Below are positions 15,373 to 25,744 of a stretch of DNA of 64,000 bases, piece by piece. This DNA comes from Saccharopolyspora_D taberi (GTDB lineage Bacteria; Actinomycetota; Actinomycetes; Mycobacteriales; Pseudonocardiaceae), in contig NZ_BAAAUX010000014.1 of NCBI RefSeq assembly GCF_039534165.1, forward strand, positions 496,001-560,000, read 5' to 3'. How positions within the stretch are numbered: position 1 is the first letter of the stretch; each line of letters begins with the position of its first letter. A model generated the notes under the pieces. It saw only the letters and a list, made by a program, of their open reading frames with translations. It was not told where the DNA came from and did not search any database. Position numbers and translations under genes: made by a program.

Positions 15373-15474
15373 ACCGACCACGGATGTGGACCGACGATGG
15401 ACATGGACCGATCACGGATATGGACCGACCATGGACATGGGCCGATCACGAGTGTGGACCGATCACGGGTAGCC
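15373..15474. repeat. Six-copy 17-bp tandem repeat
   Basis: Six units with consensus ACCGATCACGGATATGG follow each other with no spacer from 15373 to 15474; the last unit is partly diverged. The array begins two bases after the stop of the 36-residue ORF, and its end overlaps the last codons and stop of the convergent methyltransferase gene (15463). Units alternate between ATCACGG and CCATGG-like centres. It is transcribed from both sides and may act as a convergent terminator region, a protein-binding array or a variable-number repeat. Confidence 0.8.
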
Positions 15475-16095
15475 GTACCGGCCGTGCAGCCGGACGAAGC
15501 TCGCGAAGGTGAGCATCCTGCTGCGCCGCAACCCCTCGGGCCGCCGCTCGAAGAGCACCACCTCGTCCTGCCCGCCCGGCCCGATCGGCTGCACCAGCCG
15601 GCCGCCGATCCGCAGCTGCGCGGTCAGCGGGACCGGCACCGCGGGGAACGCCGCCGACACCAGCACCGCGTCGTAGGGCGCCCGGTCCGGCACCCCGCAG
15701 CTGCCGTCGCCGACCCGCAGGTCGACCTCGGTGAACCCGGCCCGCTCCAGGTTGCGGCGCGCCTGGTCGAGCAGGTCGGGCTGCCGCTCGACGCTGACCA
15801 CGTCGGCGGCCAGCCGCGCCAGCAGCGCGGTCTGGAACCCCAGCCCGGTGCCGACTTCGAGCACGTGCTCGGTCCCGTCGAGCTCCAGGGCACCGATCAT
15901 CACCGCCGACAGCGACGGCTGGGTGGTCACCTGGCCGTGCGCGACCGGGATCGGCACGTCGTCATAGGCGAGCCCGGTCGCCTCGGCCGGCACGAACTCG
16001 GCTCGCGGCGTCGCGCGGATCGCTTCCAGCACGCGCTCGTCCTCGACTCCGACCGCGCGGACGTCCCGGGCGAGGTCTTCAGGCGTTCTGCTCAT
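15463..16095 (-). CDS. pcm: Protein-L-isoaspartate O-methyltransferase family protein
   Basis: 210 residues from ATG 16095, which overlaps the stop of the upstream CapA gene (ATGA). The SAM-binding motif I (VLEVGTGLGFQTALLARL), the preceding TQPSLSAVM region and motif II/III segments (YDAVLVSAAFPAVP, LRIGGRLVQPIG) match protein-repair isoaspartyl methyltransferases, which methylate damaged Asp residues in the cytosol. Translation is coupled to capA. A longer in-frame start at 16191 would lie inside capA and is unlikely. Confidence 0.88.
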   Translation of the reverse strand: MSRTPEDLARDVRAVGVEDERVLEAIRATPRAEFVPAEATGLAYDDVPIPVAHGQVTTQPSLSAVMIGALELDGTEHVLEVGTGLGFQTALLARLAADVVSVERQPDLLDQARRNLERAGFTEVDLRVGDGSCGVPDRAPYDAVLVSAAFPAVPVPLTAQLRIGGRLVQPIGPGGQDEVVLFERRPEGLRRSRMLTFASFVRLHGRYGYP

Positions 16096-17210
16096 GGTGG
16101 CCCCGCTTTCACCACGAGCGTGTCCTCCGGGCCGGAGTGCACGCTGGTTCCGAAGGGCTCGCTCACGCGCGAGAGCATCGACCGCAGCCACTCCACGTCG
16201 TCACTTTCCGCGTGGTGCAAGCGCATTCTGCGCGCCTGCATGACCACCATGCGCAGTTCGTCCACGAACCCGTCGCGGACGTCGGCGAAGTAGAGCACCC
16301 GCAGATCGTCGCGATATGCCTCGTAGCCCGGAATTCCCTCGTAGTCGTCGATGAAGTCGCCGCAGCCGTAGAGGATCAGGCCACCCCGGTACAGCTCGAC
16401 CGGACGCGGGTGGTGCGACGAGTGGCCGTGCACGACGTGCACGCCACCGTCGATCAGCCGGTGCGCGAACTCGATCTCGTCCTCGGAGACCTCGTACCCC
16501 CAGTTCCCTCCCCAGTGGACGGACACGACCACGACATCCCCTCGCCGCACCCACGGCCCCATCGCACCGACCAGGGCGTCGGCCGTGACCTCCGACGGCC
16601 CCGGGAGGAAGTTCACCCCCGGGCGGTGCGGCTTCGCCGCCCATCGGGCCGGTATCCCGCTGGACGCCACGCCGCAGGCGAACACCAGCACCCGCCGGTC
16701 GCCCGCGGGCACGACCGCGGGCCGCCCGGCCTCGGCGTCGTCGCGCCCCGCGCCCGCCCAGCGCAGCCCGGCCGCCGACAGGGCGTCGAGGGTGTCGGTG
16801 AGCCCCCGCCTGCCGAAGTCGAGGACGTGGTTGTTGGACAGCACGCAGACGTCCGGCCGCCCGGCCGACAGGAACGGCGCGTTCTCCGGGCTCATCCGGT
16901 AGTGCACGCCCTTGCCCGGCGCGAACTCGCCGCCGCGGGTGATGGCCGACTCCAGGTTGATCACCCGGACGTCCGGCCGGACGCGGTCGAGCACGCTCAG
17001 CGCGCTGCCCCACGGCCAGCCGAACCCGACCGGGGTGCCGATGCGCCCGTTGACCGCCTCCGCGCCGCGGACGTAGCCGCGCGCGTCGCGGACCTGGACC
17101 TCGCGCAGCCGGGGATCGCCGGGGTGCGGCAGGATCTGGTCGACGCCCCGCCCCGGCATCACGTCACCGCACAGGAACAGCGTGGTCCGGCCCATCTGCG
17201 CTCGTCCCAT
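16092..17210 (-). CDS. capA: CapA-family metallophosphatase-like protein
   Basis: 372 residues. Conserved CapA/PgsA features are visible: FLCGDVMPGRGVD, INLESAIT, VCVLSNNHVLDFG, VHWGGNWGYE and VHGHSSHHPRPVE, with the Asp/Asn/His residues of a calcineurin-like metal site. No clear signal peptide is present. The family includes poly-gamma-glutamate capsule proteins but also many cytosolic metallophosphoesterases of unknown role, so the symbol is only a family label. It is followed by the isoaspartyl methyltransferase gene with a 4-bp overlap. A start at 17195 (second ATG) is possible. Confidence 0.85.
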   Translation of the reverse strand: MGRAQMGRTTLFLCGDVMPGRGVDQILPHPGDPRLREVQVRDARGYVRGAEAVNGRIGTPVGFGWPWGSALSVLDRVRPDVRVINLESAITRGGEFAPGKGVHYRMSPENAPFLSAGRPDVCVLSNNHVLDFGRRGLTDTLDALSAAGLRWAGAGRDDAEAGRPAVVPAGDRRVLVFACGVASSGIPARWAAKPHRPGVNFLPGPSEVTADALVGAMGPWVRRGDVVVVSVHWGGNWGYEVSEDEIEFAHRLIDGGVHVVHGHSSHHPRPVELYRGGLILYGCGDFIDDYEGIPGYEAYRDDLRVLYFADVRDGFVDELRMVVMQARRMRLHHAESDDVEWLRSMLSRVSEPFGTSVHSGPEDTLVVKAGPP

Positions 17211-17257
17211 CTCGACCGGGCCGGTCCATCATCGGCCGCGGCGCCGGTCCGCGCACG

Positions 17258-17653
17258 TCACTCCTGCTCGTGGCCGCGGTAGAGCGCGGCGTAGCGGGCC
17301 GCGCTCTCGGCGCGCTCGGCCGCCCTGGCCTCCTCCCGGGTGGCCCTGCCGGTCCCGAGCGGGAAGCCGTGCTTGACCAGCCGGTGTTCGGAGGTGTGCT
17401 CCATGTAGGCCGCCGAGTACCACAGCGCGAGCAGGACACCGCCGAGCAGCGCCATCGCCTTGATCCACATCGGCCCCGGCACCAGCAGGAACAGCAGTCC
17501 CGGGGTGAGCTGCACCAGCGACCGGATCAGGTGCCGCGGCACCCAGGTGCGGCAGGTGACGTCGTGCAGCACCCAGTCCCGGTGGCGCTCCGGCAGCCGC
17601 CCGCCGAACGCATACCAGACCCAAAGCACCGGGTTCGGCCGAACCGCGCCCAT
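17258..17653 (-). CDS. DUF5313-family membrane protein
   Basis: 131 residues with an excellent ribosome site (GAAGGAGG). The N-terminal pattern RPNPVLWVWYAFGGRLPERHRDWVLHDVT is characteristic of DUF5313. Two hydrophobic helices follow (TPGLLFLLVPGPMWIKAMALLGGVLLALWYSAAYM), then a basic, Glu/Ala-rich cytosolic tail. This actinobacterial family has no known function. It is divergent from a MarR-type regulator and shares an AT-rich control region with it, so it may be regulated by that protein. Confidence 0.85.
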   Translation of the reverse strand: MGAVRPNPVLWVWYAFGGRLPERHRDWVLHDVTCRTWVPRHLIRSLVQLTPGLLFLLVPGPMWIKAMALLGGVLLALWYSAAYMEHTSEHRLVKHGFPLGTGRATREEARAAERAESAARYAALYRGHEQE

Positions 17654-17683
17654 ACCGACCTCCTTCGCCGCGCCTGCTGGCTA

Positions 17684-17711
17684 CACTAACAATTAGCACA
17701 CTAATCAATTG
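17684..17711. promoter_or_regulatory. Putative MarR/OhrR operator
   Basis: This unusually AT-rich stretch contains the dyad ATTAG-CACA-CTAAT (17692-17705) and a direct repeat CACTAACAATT/CACTAATCAATT spaced 15 bp. It lies between divergent genes, directly before the ribosome site of the MarR-type regulator. AT-rich dyads of this type are typical MarR/OhrR sites. Binding is inferred. Confidence 0.55.
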
Positions 17712-17723
17712 GAACGGAGCCCC

Positions 17724-18209
17724 ATGAGCCGCCCCACGACTCCGGCCGACCTGGGCGAGGACCCGCTGGCGCTGGAACGCCAGGTCTGCTTCGCGCTGTC
17801 GGTCGCGTCGCGCAACGTCATCGCGCTCTACCGCCCGCTGCTGGAGCCGATGCGGCTCACCCACCCCCAGTACCTGGTGATGCTCGCGCTGTGGGAGCGC
17901 ACGCCGCGCTCGGTCAAGGACCTCTCGGCGGTCCTGCACGCCGAACCCGCGACGCTGTCACCGCTGCTCAAGCGGCTGGAGTCGGTCGGCTACCTGACCC
18001 GCGGGCGCAGCAACGCCGACGAGCGGCTGCTCGCCGTCGACCTCACCGAGCAGGGGCGCGAGCTGCGGGCCGAGGCCGAGAAGATCCCGCACCGGATCGT
18101 CGAGCGGCTGGGCATGGAGCTCTCCGAGCTGGAGCAGCTCAACTCCGTGCTCACCCGCGTGATCGCCGCGACCCGGCGCACCGACCTCGACACCGCCCTG
18201 CCCGAATAA
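17724..18209 (+). CDS. MarR-family regulator of the OhrR type
   Basis: 161 residues from ATG 17724 (ribosome site GGAACGGAG). The N-terminal LERQVCFALSVASRNV matches the OhrR signature LxNQLCFALYxxSR, whose Cys is the organic-peroxide sensor, so a peroxide or thiol-reactive response is likely. The winged helix is intact (VKDLSAVLHAEPATLSPLLKRLESVGYLTR, SNADERLLAVDLTEQG). No ohr gene is adjacent. The divergent neighbour is a DUF5313 membrane protein, and an AT-rich dyad lies between them. Confidence 0.87.
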   Translation: MSRPTTPADLGEDPLALERQVCFALSVASRNVIALYRPLLEPMRLTHPQYLVMLALWERTPRSVKDLSAVLHAEPATLSPLLKRLESVGYLTRGRSNADERLLAVDLTEQGRELRAEAEKIPHRIVERLGMELSELEQLNSVLTRVIAATRRTDLDTALPE

Positions 18210-18300
18210 AGTTCCGGCACCCTGTCGAAACCGCGCGGCGCCGTTCGACGCACTGATGAAAGGCCCGGAAGAGCCGGGCCGAGGCCGGGAGGAACACGCG

Positions 18301-18729
18301 ATGCGATTCATGATGATGGTCAAGGCCGACGCCGACTCCGAGGCCGGTGTGATGCCGGAGCAGGAGCTCATCGAGGCGATGGGCAAGTACAACGAGGAGA
18401 TGGTGCGGGCAGGCGTGATGCTCGCCGGGGACGGGCTGCACCCCAGCTCCGAGGGCGCGCGGGTGTACTTCCGGGGCGGCGAGCGCACGGTGGTCGACGG
18501 GCCCTTCGCCGAGACCAAGGAGCTCATCGCCGGGTACTGGCTGATCGAGGTCTCCTCCAAGGAGGAGGCCGTGGAGTGGGCCCGGCGCTGCCCGAGCCCG
18601 ATGGGCGAGGGCAAGGAGGCCCAGATCGAGATCCGCCGGGTCTACGAGACCGACGAGATCCTGCCGCCCGAGGCCGCGGCCCGCGAGGACCGGCTGCGCG
18701 AGGAGCTGGCCAACCGGTCCGCCCAGTAG
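18301..18729 (+). CDS. YCII/DGPF-domain protein
   Basis: 142 residues from ATG 18301 (ribosome site GGAGGAAC). It has the family pattern MRFMMMVKAD at the N-terminus and the eponymous VVDGPFAETKELIAGYWLIEV. DGPF proteins are ferredoxin-like-fold proteins that occur next to ECF42 sigma factors, and exactly such a factor follows here. They have been proposed to be targets of, or linked to, the sigma factor. No catalytic role is established. Confidence 0.92.
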   Translation: MRFMMMVKADADSEAGVMPEQELIEAMGKYNEEMVRAGVMLAGDGLHPSSEGARVYFRGGERTVVDGPFAETKELIAGYWLIEVSSKEEAVEWARRCPSPMGEGKEAQIEIRRVYETDEILPPEAAAREDRLREELANRSAQ

Positions 18730-18767
18730 CTTGCCGGTGCGGGCCGGAGGCTGTTCGATGAACGACC

Positions 18768-20012
18768 GTGGCAGCTTCCGACCCGCACCGCACCGTCGAG
18801 GCCGTCTGGCGGATGGAGTCGGCGCGGCTGATCGCCGGTCTGGCCCGGATCGTCGGCGACGTCGGCCTCGCCGAGGAGATTGCGCAGGACGCCCTGGTCG
18901 CGGCGCTGGAGCGGTGGCCGGAGTCGGGCGTCCCGCGCAATCCGGGCGCCTGGCTGATGGCCACCGGCAAGCACCGCGCGATCGACCTGCTGCGCCGCAG
19001 GCAGCGGCTGGACCGCAAGCTGGCTGAGCTCGCGCACGGCCTGGACGCCGACCGGGCGGGCGCCGAGGAACCGTCCGAGCCCGACGACATCGGTGACGAC
19101 CTGCTGCGGCTGGTGTTCACCGCCTGCCATCCGGTGCTGTCGTCCGACGCGCGGGTCGCGCTCGCGCTGCGCGTCCTCGGCGGTCTCACGACCAAGGAGA
19201 TCGCCCGGGCCTTCCTCGTCCGGGAGTCCACGATCGCGCAGCGGATCGTGCGCGCCAAGCGCGCGCTGGCCGATGCCGGGGTGCCGTTCGAGGTGCCCGA
19301 GGGACCGGAACGGCCGGAACGGCTGTCGTCGGTGCTCGAAGTGATCTACCTGGTGTTCAACGAGGGCTACTCGGCCACCGCCGGGGACGACCTGATGCGC
19401 CCGGCGCTGTGCGAGGAGGCGCTGCGGCTGGGCCGGGTGCTGGCCGAGCTGATGCCCGCCGAGCCCGAGGTGCACGGGCTGGTCGCCCTGATGGAGATCC
19501 AGGCGTCCCGTTCGCGCGCCCGGACCGGCCCCGCCGGTGAGCCGGTCCTGCTGATGGACCAGGACCGCGCCCGCTGGGACCAGCTGCTGATCCGCCGCGG
19601 CCTGGCCGCGCTGGAGCGCGCCGAAGCGCTGGGAGTGCTCGGGCCCTACGGGATCCAGGCGTCGATCGCGGCCTGCCACGCGCGGGCGACGACCCCGGAG
19701 GAGACGGACTGGGCGCGCATCGCGGAGCTGTACGGCATCCTCGCCGCGGTGTCGCCGTCACCGGTGGTCGAGCTCAACCGCGCGGTCGCGGTCTCGATGG
19801 CCTCCGGACCGGCCGCCGGGCTGGAACTGGTCGACGCGCTCGGGGCCGAACCGGCGTTGCGCCGCTACCACCTGCTGCCGAGCGTGCGGGGTGACCTGCT
19901 GGTCAGGCTGGAGCGCTTCGACGAGGCCCGGGCGGAGTTCGAGCGGGCCGCGGAGCTGACTGGCAACGAACGGGAGCGCGCGATCCTGCTCGGCCGCGCC
20001 GCCGAGTGCTGA
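18768..20012 (+). CDS. ECF42-type RNA polymerase sigma factor with C-terminal extension
   Basis: 414 residues starting at GTG 18768. The sigma-2 region (ESARLIAGLARIVGDVGLAEEIAQDALVAALERW, GAWLMATGKHRAIDLLRR) and sigma-4 region (LALRVLGGLTTKEIARAFLVRESTIAQRIVRAKRAL) come first. They are followed by a helical DUF6596/TPR-like extension of about 200 residues containing YLVFNEGYSA and ending in ERAAELTGNERERAILLGRAAEC. ECF42 factors have no anti-sigma factor; the extension is thought to control activity. The neighbouring DGPF gene completes the standard ECF42 arrangement. Confidence 0.95.
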   Translation: MAASDPHRTVEAVWRMESARLIAGLARIVGDVGLAEEIAQDALVAALERWPESGVPRNPGAWLMATGKHRAIDLLRRRQRLDRKLAELAHGLDADRAGAEEPSEPDDIGDDLLRLVFTACHPVLSSDARVALALRVLGGLTTKEIARAFLVRESTIAQRIVRAKRALADAGVPFEVPEGPERPERLSSVLEVIYLVFNEGYSATAGDDLMRPALCEEALRLGRVLAELMPAEPEVHGLVALMEIQASRSRARTGPAGEPVLLMDQDRARWDQLLIRRGLAALERAEALGVLGPYGIQASIAACHARATTPEETDWARIAELYGILAAVSPSPVVELNRAVAVSMASGPAAGLELVDALGAEPALRRYHLLPSVRGDLLVRLERFDEARAEFERAAELTGNERERAILLGRAAEC

Positions 20013-20071
20013 CGGCCGTTGGATATGCTCGGCGGCCGGTGTTCGGCGAGCGGCGGAGGCGAGGCCAGGCA

Positions 20072-21118
20072 GTGGACGGGCGGATCCCGGTGATCATCGT
20101 CGCGGGCTTCCTGGGATCGGGCAAGACCACGTTGCTCAACCACCTGCTCACCAACAACGCGGGCGCGCGCATCGGCGTGGTGGTCAACGACTTCGGCAGC
20201 ATCAACATCGACGCCATGTCCGTGGCCGGGCAGGTCGACTCGATGGTCTCGCTGGGCAACGGCTGCCTGTGCTGCGCGGTCGACGCGCGCGGGATGGACG
20301 ACCTGCTGTCCAGGCTGGCCCGCCCGGGTGCGGATCTGGACGTCATCGTGGTCGAGTCCAGCGGGCTGGCCGATCCGCGGGTGATGATCCGGCTGGTGCT
20401 GGCCTGCCAGAACAAGCGGATCGGCTACGGCGGGCTGGTCGAGGTGGTCGACGCGGCGGAGTTCGAGACGACCCGGGTCCGGCACCCCGAGCTCGACCAG
20501 CACCTCTGGTTCGCCGACCTGGTGGTGCTGAACAAGACCGACCGCATCGACGACACCGCGCACGCCCGGATCCGCGAGCTGGTCGCCGGGCTGGGCAAGG
20601 GCACGCCGGTGCTGTCCACCGCGCACGGCCGGGTCGACCCGGAGCTGCTGTTCGAGCGCCCGGAGCGGCCGCGCCGCGACGACGTCGCCCGGCAGCTGTC
20701 CTTCGACGAGCTGCTCGCCGAGCACGACCACGACCACGCGGATTCCGGGGACTGCCACCCGCATTCGGCGTACGAGACGGTCGAGTTCACCTCGGACGAG
20801 CCGATGGATCCCCGCGCGCTCATGGCCTTCCTGGACGAGCGGCCCGCCGGGGTGTACCGGATCAAGGGGTTCGTCCACTTCGGACTTCCCGGGCACCGGC
20901 AGAAGTTCTCCCTGCACACGGTGGGCAACTACCTGCGCTTCCAGCGGTCCCGCTGGGAGGCGGGCGAGCAGCGCCGGACCCGGCTGGTGGTGATCGGCAC
21001 CGGGATCGACGCGGACTCCCTGCGGCAGCGCCTGGCCTCCTGCGTCGCCGACGGCGAGCACGGGGACGGGCTGATCGAGCACGGCATGCTGTCGGTCCTG
21101 CGCTTCACGCACAGCTGA
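20072..21118 (+). CDS. CobW/G3E-family GTPase (metal chaperone type)
   Basis: 348 residues, GTG start at 20072 with a GGAGGCGAGG-like site. It has Walker A (GFLGSGKTTLLNHLL), the metal-binding CxCC motif of COG0523 proteins (GCLCCAV), the guanine motif (NKTD) and a C-terminal CobW domain (GVYRIKGFVHFGLPGHRQKFSLH). A His/Asp-rich loop (EHDHDHADSGDCHPH) suggests zinc handling. Such GTPases deliver metals to enzymes, often during zinc limitation. No Zur box was recognised upstream. Confidence 0.9.
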   Translation: MDGRIPVIIVAGFLGSGKTTLLNHLLTNNAGARIGVVVNDFGSINIDAMSVAGQVDSMVSLGNGCLCCAVDARGMDDLLSRLARPGADLDVIVVESSGLADPRVMIRLVLACQNKRIGYGGLVEVVDAAEFETTRVRHPELDQHLWFADLVVLNKTDRIDDTAHARIRELVAGLGKGTPVLSTAHGRVDPELLFERPERPRRDDVARQLSFDELLAEHDHDHADSGDCHPHSAYETVEFTSDEPMDPRALMAFLDERPAGVYRIKGFVHFGLPGHRQKFSLHTVGNYLRFQRSRWEAGEQRRTRLVVIGTGIDADSLRQRLASCVADGEHGDGLIEHGMLSVLRFTHS

Positions 21119-21128
21119 GATTTCCCCG

Positions 21129-21815
21129 TCAGGACACCGAATCCAGCAGATCGGCGAGTTCCTCCGGCCGGGACAGCTGCGGCGAGTGCCCGCCGTCGAG
21201 CTGCACGGCCTCGACACCGAGCCGTTCCGGAGCGGTCTCGCGCGACCATGCCGGGTTGATCACGCGGTCCTCCCGGCACAGCACTGAGGTCACCGGAACG
21301 CCCTCAGGCAGCGCGGCCACCGGTTCCTTCTGGAAGCGCCAGAACTGCGGGCGCAACCGAGCCACCGCCGCGTCCGCGACCTCCCGCGGGCAGTCGTGGT
21401 AGAACGCCTCGGTCGCGGGGTCCGGCGGCCAGGCCGAGGAACCGTCACCGGGAGTGATCAGCCGCGCGGACAGCTCCGGCCAGCCCGGGGAGAACACCGG
21501 CTCGCGCGCGGTGAGCTCGCGCATCGAATCGCCCGGCGCCGCCGCCATCGCGCACAGGAAGACCAACCGGCGCAACGGAATCCGGACCTGCGGGAGCACC
21601 AGCCCCGCCACCGAGTGCCCGACCAGCACCGCGTCGCCGTCGTCGGGCACTACGGTCTCCACGGCCGCGGCGTACTCCGCCAGACCGGCACCGGGGTCGG
21701 AGGACGGCAGGTCGACGGCGACAGCCGCATGCCCACGCGCTTCGAGAAGCGGCACCAGCCGCTCCCAGCACCACGCGCCGTGCCAGGCCCCGTGCACAAG
21801 TACGAATGTGGTCAT
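21129..21815 (-). CDS. Alpha/beta hydrolase (MenH/esterase-like)
   Basis: 228 residues from ATG 21815. It shows the oxyanion region FVLVHGAWHGAWCW, the nucleophile elbow (LVGHSVAGL, Ser), the acid near CREDRVINP and the catalytic His in LDGGHSPQL. The HGAWHGAWCW start is typical of the plant-type methylesterase/hydroxynitrile lyase-like group common in actinomycetes, which is mostly of unknown substrate. It is convergent with the CobW gene. Confidence 0.9.
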   Translation of the reverse strand: MTTFVLVHGAWHGAWCWERLVPLLEARGHAAVAVDLPSSDPGAGLAEYAAAVETVVPDDGDAVLVGHSVAGLVLPQVRIPLRRLVFLCAMAAAPGDSMRELTAREPVFSPGWPELSARLITPGDGSSAWPPDPATEAFYHDCPREVADAAVARLRPQFWRFQKEPVAALPEGVPVTSVLCREDRVINPAWSRETAPERLGVEAVQLDGGHSPQLSRPEELADLLDSVS

Positions 21816-21920
21816 GGTCGGCCAGTATGCGCGATGACGTCCTGCGAAGGGGCGACGGATTCCGCGATCAGCACTGTGCCCGCGTGGTTCATGACGGCCG
21901 ACCGCCCGATCCACGTGCGA

Positions 21921-22829
21921 TCAGCGACCGTCGACCCAGGTGTGCGGGACGACGACGTGCAATGCGTTGCGCGCCACCGAGAACCGCTGCGGGGTGTCCG
22001 CGACCACCTCGCCGTCGATGTTGATCTGCATGTCCGGCTCGGTTTCCAGCTCCACGCAGCGGGTGCGGAAGTGCTCCCCGCCACCGCCGTTGCGCAGGTT
22101 GCGGGCGACCTCGACCAGTTCGCGCAGGCCGCCCTGCCGGATGACCGACACGTCGAGCGTGCTGTCGTCGATCCCGGAGTCCGGCGCGGCGACCTGCCCG
22201 CCGCCGAAGTACCGGCCGTTGGCGACCGACACCTGGAGCAGGCTGGCGTACTCGCGGGTCTCGTGGTCGCCGTCCGGGAAGGTCAGCCGCGCTCGGAACG
22301 GGCGGTGCCGCCTGAACGCCCTGACCGTGGCGATCGGGTACGCCAGCGCGCCGACGCGGCGCTTGAGCGTCGGCGACATGGCTTGCGCGACCAGCGCGCC
22401 GAGTCCGGCCGAGGCTCGGTTGACGTAGTAGTTGCCGCCGCTGAGCCCGAGGTCGATGTCGACGATGTGACCCATCGCGACGGTCCGGCATGCGGCGTCG
22501 AGATCGGTCGGGATGTGCAGGGTTCGGGCGAAGTCGTTCGCCGTGCCCAGCGGGAGCAGGCCCAGCGGGACCTCCCGGTGGGCGAGCACGTCCACCACGG
22601 AGCTGACGCTGCCGTCGCCGCCGCCCAGGACGACCAGGTCGTGACCGGCGTCGATCACGGCCTGCACCGTCTCCGGGAGCCGCGCGGGGTCGCGCAGCGC
22701 GTGCGTGGCGTCCAGCGGGACGCCGAGGTCGCGCAGCCGGTCGGCGGCGTAGGCGAACGCCCTGCCGCCCGTCCGGGAGTGGACGTTGACCACCAGGGCC
22801 GCCCTGGTCGCGGGCCGGTCGATGCGAAT
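21921..22829 (-). CDS. Diacylglycerol/lipid kinase family protein (possible ATT start)
   Basis: The catalytic domain is clear: LVVLGGGDGSVSSVVDVLAH (GGGDG nucleotide loop), LGLLPLGTANDFARTLHIP, and IDGEVVADTPQRF near the C-terminus, as in DagK/YegS kinases that phosphorylate membrane lipids. A GTG at 22793 starts the conservative ORF (290 aa) but lacks a ribosome site. Twelve codons upstream, in frame, an ATT (22829) follows GGAGGGGAGG-CCCGCC at ideal spacing and adds IRIDRPATRAAL, which looks like the natural N-terminus (302 aa). I give the extended range. The gene is divergent from the APC permease gene. Confidence 0.72.
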   Translation of the reverse strand: MRIDRPATRAALVVNVHSRTGGRAFAYAADRLRDLGVPLDATHALRDPARLPETVQAVIDAGHDLVVLGGGDGSVSSVVDVLAHREVPLGLLPLGTANDFARTLHIPTDLDAACRTVAMGHIVDIDLGLSGGNYYVNRASAGLGALVAQAMSPTLKRRVGALAYPIATVRAFRRHRPFRARLTFPDGDHETREYASLLQVSVANGRYFGGGQVAAPDSGIDDSTLDVSVIRQGGLRELVEVARNLRNGGGGEHFRTRCVELETEPDMQINIDGEVVADTPQRFSVARNALHVVVPHTWVDGR

Positions 22830-22969
22830 GGCGGGCCTCCCCTCCGCGCTGGTCCAGGGTCCGTTCTACTCCTTGCGGGTGACACGGGCACGTTCCGGGG
22901 TGAGGCTCCCGGGCCGCTCCGGCACCGCATAGGCTTCCTCCGACACGGCGACGACCCCGGGGGTTTCCG

Positions 22970-24172
22970 GTGAACCGACTGGTACGGCGGCTGGGAACGG
23001 CGGACGCGGTGGTCATCGGGCTCGGCTCGATGATCGGCGCCGGGGTCTTCTCCGCCTTCGCACCCGCTGCGGCTGCCGCGGGCAGCGGCCTGCTGGCCGG
23101 GCTGGTCATCGCCGGGGTCGTCGCCTACTGCAACGCCAGCAGTTCCGCCGCGCTCGCCGCGCGCTACCCGACCTCGGGCGGAACCTACGTCTACGGCCGG
23201 GAACGTCTCGGGGACTGGTGGGGATTCACCGCCGGGTGGGGCTTCGTGATCGGCAAGACCGCGTCATGTGCCGCGATGGCGTTGACCGTGGCCTCCTACG
23301 TCAGCCCCGCGTGGGCTCGGCCGCTGGCCGTCCTCGCCGTGCTGTCGTTCGCCGCAGTCAACTACTTCGGGGTGACCAGGACCGCCCGGCTGGCCCGGGT
23401 CCTGCTGGTCGTCACGCTGGTCGCGCTGGGGCTGACGCTGGTGGCCGTCTACGGCGGCGCAGCGGGCCCGGCGCCCGGCTGGACCAGCGGCGGGCCGCTG
23501 GGGGTGTTGCAGGCGGCGGGGCTGCTGTTCTTCGCCTTCGCCGGGTACGCGCGGATCGCCACGCTCGGTGAGGAGGTCCGCGATCCGGAGCGGACCATCC
23601 CCCGCGCGATCCCGATCGCGCTCGGCATCGCCTTCGCCGTCTACGCGCTCGTCGGCGTCGGCCTGCTGGCCTCCCTCGGACCCGCCGCGCTCGCGGCCTC
23701 ACCCGCTCCGCTGGCCGACGCCGCGCAGGCGGGCGGACTCGCATGGCTCGCGCCCGCCGCGCGGGTCGGCGCGGTCGTCGCCGGGCTCGGCGCGTTGCTG
23801 GCCCTGCTGACCGGAATCGGCCGGACCGCTCTGGCGATGGCCCGCAACAGCGACCTGCCAGGCTGGCTGGCGGCCGTGCACCCGCGCCACCGGGTTCCCC
23901 ACCACGCCGAGATCGTGCTGGCCGTCGTGGTGTGCGGGCTGGTGCTGACCGTGGATCTGCGCGGTGCGATCGGGTTTTCCTCGTTCGGCGTGCTCGTCTA
24001 CTACGCCATCGCCAACGCTTCCGCGCTCACGCTGCGCGCCCTGCCCCGCTGGGTTCCGGTGCTTGGGCTCGCCGGCTGCCTGCTGCTGGCCGCCACGCTG
24101 CCGTGGCAGTCCGTCGTGGCCGGGCTCGCCGTGTTCGCCGTGGGACTCGCCGGGCGGGCGGTCGCGCGGCGT

Positions 24173-24178
<6 letters not shown>
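22970..24178 (+). CDS. APC-superfamily amino-acid permease
   Basis: 402 residues starting at GTG 22970. About twelve TM helices are visible, with the family-typical first helix GTADAVVIGLGSMIGAGVF and the FFAFAGYARIATLGEEVRDPERTIPRAI segment around TM6. It is a proton-coupled uptake or exchange carrier for amino acids or amines; the substrate is not evident. The 3' end overlaps the convergent ABC ATPase gene by 6 bp. Confidence 0.9.

Positions 24179-25736
<1,558 letters not shown>

Positions 25737-25744
<8 letters not shown>

Noticed and set aside
15373..15474. CRISPR-like array
   Set aside because: Units are 17 bp, directly adjacent and without spacers; it is a plain tandem repeat.
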